A stretch of DNA of 64,000 bases from Marisa cornuarietis. Taxonomy: Eukaryota; Mollusca; Gastropoda; Architaenioglossa; Ampullariidae. The first letter of the stretch is position 1. Each line of letters begins with the position of its first letter. The stretch is from assembly GCA_004794655.1 (NCBI GenBank), contig SMMW01000612.1, forward strand, positions 18,501 to 82,500, read 5' to 3'. Shown here piece by piece: positions 11,761 to 23,575 of this stretch. A model generated the notes under the pieces. The model worked only from the letters and a program-made list of their open reading frames with translations, did no database searches and was not told the origin of the DNA. The translations under genes were made by a program, and so were the position numbers.

Positions 11761-12681
11761 AAAAGTCCCTTGATTTCAAAGAAAGCTAGAGACCATTTCC
11801 CAAGTCCTGTGAACAATCATAGCGCATAATATATTATAATATTGTAAGCAAATCAGCTTCAAAAATTAGTGATGATGACGATAAAAGGTCGGGGTCGTTT
11901 GAATAGTGATAATAAAAACGATGCTAATAGACTTTAGTATAACTGTAGCTAAATGATGAAACAGAAATGAGTTACCGTTGACGCTACCTAAACGTATTTT
12001 TTTCTCCATATAAATATAGTATCCGAGTGGAATTTGACCCCAAAGTAAATAATAAACGAATATCAACGTGTGGCATGCGTGCTAAAAAGTCAGGTATTTA
12101 CTTCGCGCCTGTCAAGGTATCTACTAGAATCTATGGCCAAAAAGATACAAACTGACACTAGACCAAGTTCCACTTGACATAATGTTAAACTGAGTTTGAG
12201 TTGCTAAGTCATGATCAAAATAGGACAAACTGAATGCCTATATAAGCTGTATTGTACACCTACTTTAGAAACTAATGAACAGAAGGAGTCGCTATGGAAC
12301 TTATCATGGTCACAGGTTACATATCGACCTTTGGAAAGGTCCTTTTCTGGTGCGGCTAGAACATGGCATCTTATAGTCGTTACATGCGGGTCTTCTTTAT
12401 CATGTGCTTTCAACAAAGTTAAGAGTTATGATAGCGTTTTCTGACTTGTTTCTATTTTTATTTTTGGCAAATTTTCTTATTTGTGGTACAGATGTCTTCT
12501 CAGCCATCCTTTCATCCCTCTATGAAAACGACAACGACAGTTATACCTAACCATACATTTAGCCGCCCTGCTTTGTACAGAGTACTACAATTTATGTTAG
12601 CTGACCTGTAAATCTAATGTAATCTAATCTGACATACGATAATGGTAACTGTAAAATATGTGCATATAGTCGCGAAACAGA
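11761..12681. other. Intergenic spacer, nothing recognised
   Basis: AT-rich sequence without a supportable gene, RNA or repeat. Confidence 0.4.
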
Positions 12682-13075
12682 GATGGATCAAGTAAGCAAG
12701 GAGTGAAGACCGGTGGTGCCGGAATCTACGTCATGTACCCAGGAGGAAGAGAGGAAAGACTCTCCCTCGCTCCCAGCCTCTACTCTATCAACTTCAAGGG
12801 TGAAGTAGTGGCCATTCCAGCAGGTACAGCCCACGTCTAGAGCAGTCCTGACACCTCCAGCAATGTCTTCATCACAAACGCCCTTCGGATTGGCCAGTCA
12901 GACCAGTGCCCATGCCAAACAGCCAGCCAGACAAAATAACATCTGCTACAGGAATGTCCCTTGCATGAAGTCTTCAGGCACCAGACCTGAACGAAAAAGG
13001 TCCTAGTGGCACGGAAACCTCATGGCAGCCGGGAGGACCTACAGCGCACGGCGGTATTTGTAGGGGAGATAAGAG
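12682..13075 (+). pseudogene. LINE ORF2 remnant with RNase H domain
   Basis: The translation opens with DGSSKQGVKTGGAGIYV, the start of an RNase H domain (DGS..GGAGIY pattern), and continues to FKGEVVAIPAGTAHV before a stop. It then jumps to CPCQTASQTK, HLLQECPLHEV and REDLQRTAVFVGE, the usual C-terminal tail of LINEs of the I superfamily. The internal part of the domain is deleted and stop codons are present. It is a dead retrotransposon fragment; the clade is inferred. Confidence 0.7.
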
Positions 13076-14168
13076 TTTTCACTTAAAGTTAAAGACAACG
13101 ATATTATCAACAACAATCAATAAAATGAGTTTCGTTGTCGTTAATCTCTTTTGCTCATGGGAATACATTAATGCGATATTACAGTCAAATATAAAATGTA
13201 AATGAAAACAGAAGCTTATATCTACGCGAAGTGAAGTTATTTACTTCAAAATGAATGTGTGCAAGTTTGGATCTTTGATAAAAACAAAACCAATGGCGCG
13301 ATGTAGTTCTTAGTCTATTTCATACTGTTTGGGGATTGCACTGGACGAATATGAGGTAATGAATGAAAGGGGAGAGAAGGGATAGGTGTTATTGTAGGTA
13401 TTGTATGGTTAGTGCCACATATAGCCTCAGATGTTAACTACTTTTGTTGGTGTCATTTTGAAATTGTTATTTTTTGTTTTTAGTGTTTAAACGGCCATTG
13501 TCGTAGTGTTGGCGTGTTATACTTAATGCAATTTGTAATTTAGGCACTTTTATTTGCGGGTCTGTGAAACACTTTCCATTATTTTCTAAAATATTAAAAT
13601 TTTGATTGTGCATTAGTTGCCACTAGGTTTACAGTTAACCCCGATAGTAGACACCGCAGAGTTTAAAAGCTGTTTCTACTGGTTAAAAGACCAAGAGATA
13701 TTTATTTTTATAACAAAGAACAATACTAGTAACTAGCAACCAACCGGCTTACACAGCGTCATCTGGATAAATGCCAGTGCACAGAGCAACTAGGAGGATG
13801 GGATGAAAGAGAACAAACTTTTTAAGATAGTCTAGATTTAGGAAAACTTTATGCGACACATGCGAATTTATCTCTTGATATATTTATATTCTTTTATGCG
13901 CAAAAAGCACCAATAAACCTCCACTGGGAGGAGGTAAACTCAGACAAGAAAACGTCTTGTTAGCACTGTATCTACCACATTTTCATTTTTTTGAACTAAG
14001 CTAGTAAACTCTATGACGACTAAAGAAAACTGAAGCAAAGAATGTAAACACCTGTTAAGAATAAGTTCGTCAGAATTTCCGCTAATAGGGTGCAGCTCTT
14101 GATGCCAGATTTTTCGATGGGCAGTGCACGACGAGTGATTTTTTTTAAAGTCTTACACAATTTTCTGA
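13076..14168. other. Intergenic spacer, nothing recognised
   Basis: AT-rich sequence without a supportable gene. The last 150 bases may still belong to the LINE that follows, whose 5' end is not defined. Confidence 0.4.
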
Positions 14169-15856
14169 TTATCGTTACAGACAGGAGGGATGATACCGGA
14201 CATTCGATCATCATTAGACTCGGCGTCGGCGCTTGACAGCATCTCCTGTGATGTCCTCCCAGGATGTTCCATGACCAAGTTCCTACCAGTCTCTGAGACC
14301 GATGTGAAAGCGGTTATCCTAAAAGCTAAAGCAACAACCTGCGAGTTAGATCCGATGCCCACAAGCCTTCTGCTCGAGTGCCTAGATACTGTACTTCCTG
14401 CCATCACAAATATTGTAAATGTCAGCCTGTCGTCAGGTGTTTTCCCATCTCTGTTCAAGAATGCGGTGGTGAGGCCACTTCTAAAGAAATCCACGCTTGA
14501 CGTCAATGTCCTGAACAACTACCGCCCAGTCTCCAACTTGTCTTTTCTCTCTAAGATCATAGAGAAAATAGTTTTGACACAGCTCTGGGCCTACTTACAA
14601 GAGCACCATCTTATCCCACAAGCTCAGTCGGCGTATAGACCTTTCCACAGCACCGAGACAACTCTTATTAAAGTGATAACAGACATATTATCTGCTCTTG
14701 ACAGTGGTGATGTCTCTCCATTAACCCTACTGGACCTGTCTGCTGCATTTGACACTATAGACCACTCTCTGCTCTTCACAGACTCCACACCCTCTACGGG
14801 ATTTCTGGACCTGCCCTCTCGTGGTTCAACTCCTATCTCACTGATAGGACCCAGACTGTGGTAGTTGATGGTCAGACATCTCGCCCTGCTTCACTTTTCT
14901 GTGGCGTTCCCCAAGGCTCAGTACTTGGCCCAGTCCTGTTCATCCTGTATACTAAACCACTTTCATCTTGCATCCGGTCTCACCAGGTGTCTCATCAGTC
15001 CTATGCAGATGACACGCAGCTTTACTGTTCTATTCCACTGGCTGAGTCTCACTCTGCTATTAGCTCTCTAGAAGCTTGTATTAGTGATGTCAAGGGCTGG
15101 ATGGTGAAAAACAAGCTTAAACTAAATGATGATAAAACGGAAGCCCTCTTGTGCCATAGAAGAAGACATCAACCTTCACTAGTCAGTCTGCCCAATCACA
15201 TCAAGGTGGGCGACAACAACATCACCTTCACGTCATCTGTTAGGAATCTGGGATTTATTGTCACCGCAGACATGACCCTTGATAAACATGTTACAGCTGT
15301 CTGTAAGTCTGCCTACTATGAGCTCCGTAAGATCAGTGCCATCCGTCACTTTCTCTCTACATGTGCCACCAACACTCTCGTCTGTGCGTTTGTTCTTTCA
15401 CGACTTGACTACTGCAACTCCTTGCTGGCAGGCTGCCCCTCATCCCTCATTCAGAAACTCCAGAGAGTACAGAACTCCGCTGCACGTCTGGTACTTAGAG
15501 CAAGGAAACGGGACCATGTCACTCCTCTCCTTCGTTTCCTACACTGGCTACCCGTCCGTTCTCGCATCCAGTACAAACTGTCTGTGCTGTGTTTTAATTT
15601 CTTTGCTGGCTCCTGTCCTGACTATTTCTCTGAACTTCTCATCCCTTACTCTCCGTCCAGACAACTCCGCTCTTCCTCTGACAACCGTACTCTGACTGTT
15701 CCTGTCACCAGAACAACAACATATGGTCACAGGACTTTTGGCTACTGTGCTGCAAAACAATGAAACTCTCTTCCTTTCCATATCCGCCACCTTCCTACAA
15801 TTGAATCCTTCAAATCTGCACTGAAAACGCACCTCTTCCTTGAGCACTACTCCTAG
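14169..15856 (+). pseudogene. Reverse transcriptase of L2/CR1-like LINE, frameshifted
   Basis: The first frame (to about 14774) holds NNYRPVSNLSFLSKIIEKIV and LDLSAAFDTIDH (14730 onward), the motif-A region. A one-base shift near 14775 moves the reading to the frame of 14784-15763, which has GVPQGSVLGP (motif B) and YADDTQLY (catalytic motif C, 15002-15025). The thumb and C-terminal region follow, including LDYCNSLLAG, LHWLPV and RIQYKL. At 15761-15763 a TGA stands where this family has Trp (.LWNSLP). The frame then continues to a normal stop at 15854-15856. The two lesions make it inactive, though otherwise it is well preserved. Confidence 0.85.
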
Positions 15857-16105
15857 TCCACAATGCTAGTCCTTACCCCCCCCCTTCCCTCTTGCTACTT
15901 TACCCATCACTATTTTTCTCTGTTCCTGTTACTTGATGCCTTTTGTTATCTGTTTTTGTCAGTACTGTCGTTTTCTTTCGTCCCCTGTGTTCTGTATCTA
16001 CTTAGTCCACGTCTCTTCCCCGTTTTAAGCGCTAAGAGCATGCTCTCTACGAGTGTGAATATGCGCTATACAAATCTTCACTATTATTATTATTATTATT
16101 ATACC
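14169..16105 (+). mobile_element. L2/CR1-like non-LTR retrotransposon, 5'-truncated
   Basis: The element has an ORF2 reverse transcriptase with C-terminal domain, a 3' untranslated part ending in GCGCTATACAAATCTTCA, and a (TTA)n tail at 16081-16104. This end structure, with a CGCTATACAAAT motif before a trinucleotide tail, is typical of L2-like LINEs. The endonuclease region is missing, consistent with 5' truncation at insertion. The left border is only approximate. Confidence 0.8.
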
Positions 16106-17480
16106 CTATGATCCAATGAAAATACGATCTACAGAAAAATGAGGGGAAAAACAAAGTCAACAAAATGCCAGATCAAATAAAGATATATCACATTCAAATG
16201 TTCAATTTTTTGCGACATCAAGAAGTAGGATGTTAACTGGTAACGATTCTGATAAGGACTGATTTTTTGCAGTGTTTGTCTGCCGCGTCCAAGGGGCGCA
16301 ACCCAAAACTGGTGTCTCACCCCTAATTTGCCTCCCCTTTGGACCTGCTAATTACATCATCCCTTGCAAAGCTAAGTTTGAGATGTAACATGATTTTCTG
16401 AGAAAACATTACAGAAACAACTGCCAGAGATAAGTTTATGTTTCGGTTATGTATGTGAAAGTCGGCGATAGTTATAAGAGGGAGAAACAAACCTGTAGCT
16501 TTGAAATATGAAAATAGACAAACAAATGGCAGCTCTTTGTGAAAAACAGTTGTGTGTGTCCCTTCTTCTCCATTCTTTGTTAATTTAAACCTGTTTGTGT
16601 TTTAATTCCATTCACAATTTGTTTGGTTTGGTTTTAGGAATATGATAATAATCAGCAATAATTTATGTAGTTTTATGACAGAACAGCATCCGTTCTCCCT
16701 TTTCAGGTTCCATAAGACTGATAACCTAGCACCATCATGAAATGATTTTCAACCCATTACTTTACACACTTATGAAGATAATTGTCACATGAATTAATTG
16801 CTATAGACACTTTCACTTGCTGTAATAAACTCTGAATAAAGTTGGTGACAAGCATATAGGGCCAGATAGAAAGCATTCGACTGTTTAGTGCATGACCGAG
16901 GTACTAAGTCAGGGCGCAGAGCAACGAGACGCCAACTACAACCCCATTGGCAATAATTTCAGTTTGTAAACCAGAAAAATGTAAACAGAAAAGCGTGTCA
17001 ACTTAAGTAGAAGACAATTGTAGTAGAAAACAGTCAAATTATTATCTGATGCACTTCTTTGGCTTTTGTTACACTGAGTAAGTGAGCTGTTTATCACATT
17101 TACAGACAGTGCAGAAACACACGTGAGATGTCTGACAAGCAATGCATGGTGTTTATAAGCTATTTGTTTCGAGTTCTGAGGGTAAACTTCAAGCACAATA
17201 CTTCCTTAGCAATATTTCAATCTTCCCTTCTAAAGGAATGCTTGAAGATGTTAATTAAAATTAGAATGAATAACTAAGGGGAGTTATAAAACTAGGCAAT
17301 GGGAAACCTTTTAAGTTAATTCATAATCAAGGAAATGCTTAATTAATTATAAACAAAGAACAATCTGAGTAATTTGAAATACTTTTTTTATAAAGTGCGT
17401 ACGTGATTACGTTTGTTTCTTTATACTAATACAACTAATAATAATAATTAGATGAAAAAGAAGATAAAGAAGAAGTTAAC
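16106..17480. other. Intergenic spacer, nothing recognised
   Basis: No supportable gene. A slightly GC-richer patch at 16260-16350 has no recognisable motif. Confidence 0.4.
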
Positions 17481-20400
17481 TTATATAACCTAATATCCCA
17501 TACCTAAGGACATACTTATGAAAGCTTACATCAGTAGTTAAAAAAGGTGATAGTTAGAACTAAAATTTAGTATTGATTTTTATTAATAGTTTTCCTCTGT
17601 GACCTCGTAATCTTAAAAATGTAATTTCGAGTAATTAAAGGATGGCTATAATCTCCCAATTGAAGTATTCTGTACACACTGATTTTGATCCTTTAACACG
17701 CGCGTTTTTATATGTTACTGGAGAGTTGCTCCACTCACCTTGGCAGGTTGATGAAGGAAAATAAATTGACACTTACCTGTCGTCTATGATTGAAGCTTCG
17801 CAAATTATTTGAGAACTGTCATTTAATGCACAACTCTGATCTGTATAATATGTTCACGAACGGGAAATGAATATTCTCAAAGGAAAACGTTAATGTATTG
17901 ATAAAAGTGTGTATCGCCCACTGATGAGATACAAAAAGTACTGGCTTGTCTGAAATACAGTTTTTAACCTCCGTGAAATATTATTTTAAATGTCTCACGA
18001 AAGCGTTGCGAACGAAAATAATAAACAAAAATGTGAACACAACTGTTAATCTGTGGACATGAATTGACAGCTGCAGACACCGTCATGTAAGTGGTGTGAA
18101 ACTGAGGATGAAAAAACGGATCTGGTAAAAACAGTCCAGTGATTTGCCACGTGACGACTGGCAATAAGACAATGATGAAGATTATAGAGACGACGACTAA
18201 CATGGAGGTGAGAGCCGCCTGTTGGCTGCTGATGTTACCGGATGTCGAGGTCGTCTGTTGTCTCCACGTCCTCGCTGCTCTCAGCTTGTGTACAGTCACA
18301 GCGGTATTGACACACACTATCACAAAGCTAGTCATGCGTACAACTGTTTCAAGAAAAAATTTTACCAAAATTCTGACTACTGCACTATGTTGCTCATAAA
18401 ATGCTGTACGCACCACTGACCACTGTTTTTTTCCTAGTACATTAACAAACTCAGCCGTAAATGAAAAAGTATACAAGAGGCCAATACTGAAGAAGATGAG
18501 AAAGCACGTGCCCAGGAAAGCTCCCAGGGTTGTGGTTCGCATACAAGTAGCGGCGCTGAGAGGGAAAACAACACAAATAAATCTTTCTGCAGCAATCACA
18601 GCGACAATAAAGCTAGAGGTCGCTCGAGTACTAAAAGCAAAAGCAACAAAATAAAACGAGGTTTTCACGTAATATTCCTCGCCTAGGGCTGCATCATACA
18701 AAGTTATAAACGACTTTATGGAGAACATTACTAAAGAAAACAGTAAGAAAAAGCAATCAGTCAGCGCGAGAGAGAAGAGACACAAGTTCATGCGGTCTTG
18801 TAGTCCCTGTCGCCAGAACACCAGACAGTTGATGATGTTTCCTGGGATTCCAATGAGACACACGAGTGTTGATAGACCAGCAATGAAAACTGTTTCTACT
18901 ATCTGGCGTATCTCCTGACTGTTGCCATCGGAGAAGTCGCTCTCCGCAAAAGATACGGCTATTAAACAAGTTACATTGTCCGTTGTAGAGGTTTTCATAA
19001 TTAAAAATAAATTTAACTCATTCGGAAAAATTGCTTGGAACAGAAAAGAAAACTTCTGGTAGAATAAACGCATTTGAACAGTGCACCTTACTTCTGTTAC
19101 AGAATTTATATTGAAGCCAGTCGTTATCATGTGCATTAAATACTGAAACCGTCCGGAAAAAAACAGGATTCCCTTGCTTGAGGAAAATATTTAAATAAAA
19201 GTTTAGTCGTTTTTTTATTTTGAAAATCGTCAGAAGAAGAGAGATTTCTCTCCGCAATGAGAAACCTATAATAATGTTTTAATTGCAAAGGGTATTTTTT
19301 ACAAAGAAAAATACTCGAGGATTTCTTAGTTTTATTTTTTCACTTAATAATATTCTGCTAGTAGTAAGGCTCCTTATAGTTGGGTTTTATTTTAGTTAAT
19401 GAGAAAAAAATGATAATCTGAAATATATTCCAGTTTTTTAATTAATCATTTTGAATAAATAATTAAAATTAAACACGTCAGACATACATTGTTATGAACA
19501 TGAAGATGGAGTTCGACTAATAAAGTAAAAGAAATTGCACCTCTCCTAAGAAAAAGGACACACACACACACAGCACCACACGTGTGTCTTAGCTGACATG
19601 AATGTAGAAAGAAGAAAAAAAGCAATTATTCTGTATTTCTTTTTTGTTGACACGTAAAACTTCAAGGTGCAAAAAATTATATCCTAGGCCCAATCATTGT
19701 ATGAAAGTATGTGTTTAAGCACGTGCCTGGCGAACACGCAGTAAACAAACAAGCCTGTTTGCTTCTACAGGGCGCCGAAAGATTTTAGTACGGGGTTTTT
19801 TTTTCACAACAAATGATTTGAGCCAGTTTTGTTGACAGAAACTTTGGAATTTAAGCACACATAAGCGCAAAGCCTATTAAATGACAAAAGAGACATTGAA
19901 ATGTAACAATGTTACATATAGTTCCAGAAGGCATTCAAAGAGGATGTTTCGTGATTTCCTAGACTCCGGTGATTTGGAGCACAAGGACATGCACAGATGT
20001 TATCTACCTTGAATATAGCAATTTTTACTGCCTGCATGCCTTTGCTTTTCACTTCTACCTGTCACAGGTAGACCAAGTTCTGTTTGCGTTGTCCATTGAG
20101 TGTTACCACCACAGCTTGGACTCTCGATGGTTTTTTTTTGCTGACTGGTTCTCTGCGTCGAGATTCTATAACGTAAGATCTCCAACCATGAGTTTTTTCT
20201 GTATTTTCTCAAGTTTCTCTCTCGGAGAAAAGTTGCCTGCTGCCAAAGAATGCTAAAGATATTTAGACCACCGCCTCGAGTAACTTTCGACCTAGCGCTG
20301 CTTTTTGGGCTGACAACATGCCAAAAACTGACCCAGTAAGCTCTTGTTTCTTGACGAATTTTCACACATATGGAGTAACGGATGCCCCTGGAGGAACACA

Positions 20401-21318
20401 CGACCATCGTCGTTTATGCTAAAGACATTTCGACTATTGCCTCGAAGAACTGTCGATCTGGTGCTGCTTTTTGTTACTTGACCTTTCTACATTCACTCAT
20501 ATGACAAAGAAACGGATACGAATGGGTGAACACGCGACCAACTTCCTTTATTTAACCGGTAAATTGTGAGAACGAATGTAGAGGAAGACCACACCTCACC
20601 ACTAGTGACTAATTCCACAAGTTACTAGGGGAGGGAGCTACTTGTCTCGCGCCGTTCCTTTTAGGCTTTCTCCTACTCACACTACAAACTCGCTGGCACT
20701 CAATACACACAATATTCACTCGATCACCCGCGGCGAGCGATAATTCCAACTGATGGTCAGTGGACAGGACATACAAGTGTCGACAACGCCAACAAAAGAT
20801 ATAATTAATAACACCAGTCAAGAGAAAGGGAAAATCTTTAACATCCCCCATTGGGCATCCCTTCTCTGCTCCGCTTATTCTCGCCCCCTCACTCCAAGCC
20901 CCCCAACTGCTGCCCAGGTCGATCGACCTCTGAACAGCGCGTACAAAACAAAAACAAGCTTACCCTTAAAGGGGCCCTACGGACGAGAATTAGCTGAATC
21001 GCCTGTTGGCATGTTTATACAATCCCGCACTATCCCCTCGTGACGACGATCGACCGTCACACACCCCAATGACGTAAGCAAACGGAAGTGTGGAGGCAGC
21101 CGCAACCGCCTACGAATCTCGCAGTCCCAGCACAGGGAAGACGACAGCAGTGGTGCAGTAACGGCTGTCCAATCACAGAAGAATAGTCAACCCAAAAAAG
21201 CAGCAAAGAGAGAAGCAAAAGATTACTGGGAAACCGAAGAAGCTGTCATTAATTTCTTGCAAGGTCCTTTCCGAGGTTAGGACGTAGTTACTCCTCTGCC
21301 TGTTACGCTCTATCCCTA
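17481..21318 (-). repeat. Receptor duplication unit, copy A
   Basis: This is colinear with 21695-27400 in the same orientation. Both copies start at ATATAAC...CTATCCCATACCTAA and end just after GAGGTTAGGACGTAGTTACTCC. The unit contains a minus-strand GPCR gene and about 2.3 kb of its upstream flank. Copy A lacks the two insertions found in copy B at 22035-23428 and 26326-26824. The flank at 20600-21318 is GC-richer, with a TGACGTAAG (CRE-like) motif and CCAATCACAG, so a distal promoter is possible. Confidence 0.85.
17964..18998 (-). CDS. Rhodopsin-like GPCR, candidate chemosensory receptor (complete)
   Basis: A single exon of 344 codons. I start at 18998 (MKTSTTDNVT), because the paralogue at 24610 starts at the same place; an upstream in-frame ATG would add 46 residues. 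The N-terminus has an N-glycosylation site. TM1 has GIPGNIIN with the conserved Asn (N54), and TM2 has SLALTD with the conserved Asp (D81). The TM3 end reads AAERFICVVFPL in place of DRY. TM6 follows the SSQQAALTSMLVVVSIIFI segment, and TM7 reads INSCVHIFVYYFRSQRFR in place of NPxxY. No Cys pair for the usual TM3-loop 2 disulfide is evident. A plasma-membrane G-protein-coupled chemoreceptor is inferred from family resemblance; the ligand is unknown. Confidence 0.85.
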   Translation of the reverse strand: MKTSTTDNVTCLIAVSFAESDFSDGNSQEIRQIVETVFIAGLSTLVCLIGIPGNIINCLVFWRQGLQDRMNLCLFSLALTDCFFLLFSLVMFSIKSFITLYDAALGEEYYVKTSFYFVAFAFSTRATSSFIVAVIAAERFICVVFPLSAATCMRTTTLGAFLGTCFLIFFSIGLLYTFSFTAEFVNVLGKKQWSVVRTAFYEQHSAVVRILVKFFLETVVRMTSFVIVCVNTAVTVHKLRAARTWRQQTTSTSGNISSQQAALTSMLVVVSIIFIIVLLPVVTWQITGLFLPDPFFHPQFHTTYMTVSAAVNSCPQINSCVHIFVYYFRSQRFRETFKIIFHGG

Positions 21319-22034
21319 GCACACAGCTAGCAGCAACACACCAAGATTAATGGAATATCGATTAACCAAATTCAGCATTATCCCACTTGCTAATGTCGGG
21401 TCTAACATACCCACCCTTGTTTACGTCGCCACAAAGTAAGCTCAGCCCGCACCGCACATAAAATACTAAAATATCTGAAACCTCAATTTTCTCACGATCC
21501 TCGCTTGACAGCGAAGAAAAAAACAAGACACCCTAACCACCTGGACAGATGGTGAGCTCTGCTCGGATCGCACGTGAAATAAAGTAAAAACCGAGACTCA
21601 ATTTCTCGTGATTTCCAGCGTGGCAGTGTCAAACCAAAGTACACCTGTGTCTCGAACTTAAAACTACAATACAATACCCCCTTGTACGCTACAGATATAA
21701 CGTGCTATCCCATACCTAAAGACATACTTATGAAAACTAAGATCAGTAGTTGAAAAAAGGCGATAGTCACAGCTAAAATTTACTATTGGTTCTTAATAAT
21801 ATTGTTTTCCGCTGCGACCTTGGTAATCTTAAAAATGTAATATTGATTCACTAATGAAAGGATGGGCAAATTCTCCGAAGTGAAGTATTCTGTACACACT
21901 GATCTTGATCCTTTAACACGCGTTTGTATATGTTACTGGAGAGTTGCTACACTGAACTTGGGAGGCAATAAAGGAAAATAAATTGACGCTTACCTGTCAT
22001 CTATGATTGAAGCTTCACAAATTATTTGAGAACT

Positions 22035-23428
22035 AGGAGATACGTTTGCCCCCAAGTAATAGGCAGTTGTTATTCACTGCATGGACCTACGGTTCAAAAG
22101 TTCATGAAGTGAGTATTCGGAAGGATGATAGGCAGTGTGCTGTCCCATTTGATTTTTCTTTCAAAACAGACACCCGTGATAAGCGCAGTTTGTCAATAAG
22201 TTCCACTACCGTTATATTTACCTTCAGGCTGCGTCTGACACCTTGATAATGATGTAAACAGCAATCCTGTCACATTTGATAACATAAATAGTCAGTAAGA
22301 AACCCAGTTAAAGTAAAACATTTGAAATTATCTACGATAACCAATTTGTATACTCTAAAAACGATGAAAGACGATGACAGTGACGAAGACGAGTGTTCTC
22401 ACTTAGAGGAAAATGATATTTTAGAGGGAAGTGAAGATAATTTCATCGGACAAAATCAGCTTGCAGATGAGCACATGGGGCCGCAGTATGCAACGAGGAG
22501 GAAGAGCAAGATATTGAAACCGATGTTGTTACCGAACATCCTGCAGCAGAAACATCTGATCGCGCTGAACTCAATGGACCAGTGGATATCCTTCTACAGA
22601 AGACGGTGATTTGAACCTTGAATGGTATAAAAACCTTCGTGGTTTTGCAATGCAGCCCAATTTCATTGCCACGACAGGTTTGATCGAGTCATTAAATCTC
22701 CTCCCTGTGGAGATTGTAAGACCATCCATTTTCTAAAATCTTTTTACCGATAGCGCTGAGATAAAAAAATGAAGGCTCAGACTAATTTACACGCACAGTA
22801 GTTGATAGGCAAGACTAGAAGACATATTTATTTGAACAAGGTCTAAGTTAAATACTTGGAAGCCTGTAAAAGCTTTTGAGTTAATATTTTTTTGCTATTT
22901 TTAGGTATGTGTATTGTACACAAGCCTAGAATAAATGATTACTGTACAAGACACCCGTTTATCCAAACGACATTTGCTTCACGGGTAATGAAGCGTGATA
23001 GATTTCTAAGTATTCTTACATTGTTTCATGTGAATGATAATTCCTTAACAGTTACAATGGGGTAGCCTGGCTTTGATCCTCTACACTAGTAATGACCCTT
23101 CATAGACCATTAGAACCATGTAAGAATTTGTAAAAAAAAATATATTTCTTGTAATTTTTAATTTAGATTTTACTTAATTTTATAATAGGAATTTTTTATG
23201 GCTAACTTAGAAACAATTATTTTTTTCAATTTTGAAAAAAAAGCAGTACAGTTTTGTTGATAAGAAAATGCCTCGCCCGCTCGCTCTTGTTATAGTAGTA
23301 TTCTTATGTCTTGTTTCAGATCTTTTTTGTTTATAACAATAAATATGTTGTTTCACAGAAAACAATAAAAAAATTATTTATTAAGATTACATTGTATACA
23401 AATTGTTTTACAACCTATAGATGTACCT
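22035..23428 (+). mobile_element. Decayed piggyBac-like insertion
   Basis: In copy A the sequence reads GAGAACTGTCATTT. In copy B the same junction is split by 1,394 bp between GAGAACT (22028-22034) and GTCATTT (23429). The inserted DNA contains piggyBac-type transposase remnants. Neither border shows the TTAA target expected for piggyBac, so the segment may have arrived by another route, or border sequence has been lost. Confidence 0.65.
22355..23096 (+). pseudogene. piggyBac-like transposase remnants
   Basis: Pieces in order: an acidic N-terminal stretch (DDDSDEDECSHLEENDI, from 22367), as usual for this family; KMKAQTNLHAQ near 22770-22800, matching the qTNlyA block; and INDYCTRHPFIQ...MKRDRFLSILTLFHVNDN at about 22930-23043, matching the DYW...RF..il..lHf.dN block. 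A GFDPLH block near 23070-23090 corresponds to the DPL.KI region. Frameshifts and stops separate the blocks and no catalytic C-terminal part remains, so the gene is dead. Confidence 0.7.
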
Positions 23429-23575
23429 GTCATTTAATTTACATCTCTGATCTGTATAATATATTCACAAACGGGAAAGGAATATTCTCAAAGGAAGACG
23501 CTAATGTATTGATAAAAGTGTGTATCGCTAACTAATGAGATACCGAAAAATATTGGTTTGTTTGAAATATAGCTT

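Noticed and set aside
18139..18399. Recurrent antisense frame of about 60-90 codons opposite the loop 3/TM6 part of every receptor
   Set aside because: It recurs at each receptor only because the sense nucleotides are almost identical; its composition is that of a shadow frame.
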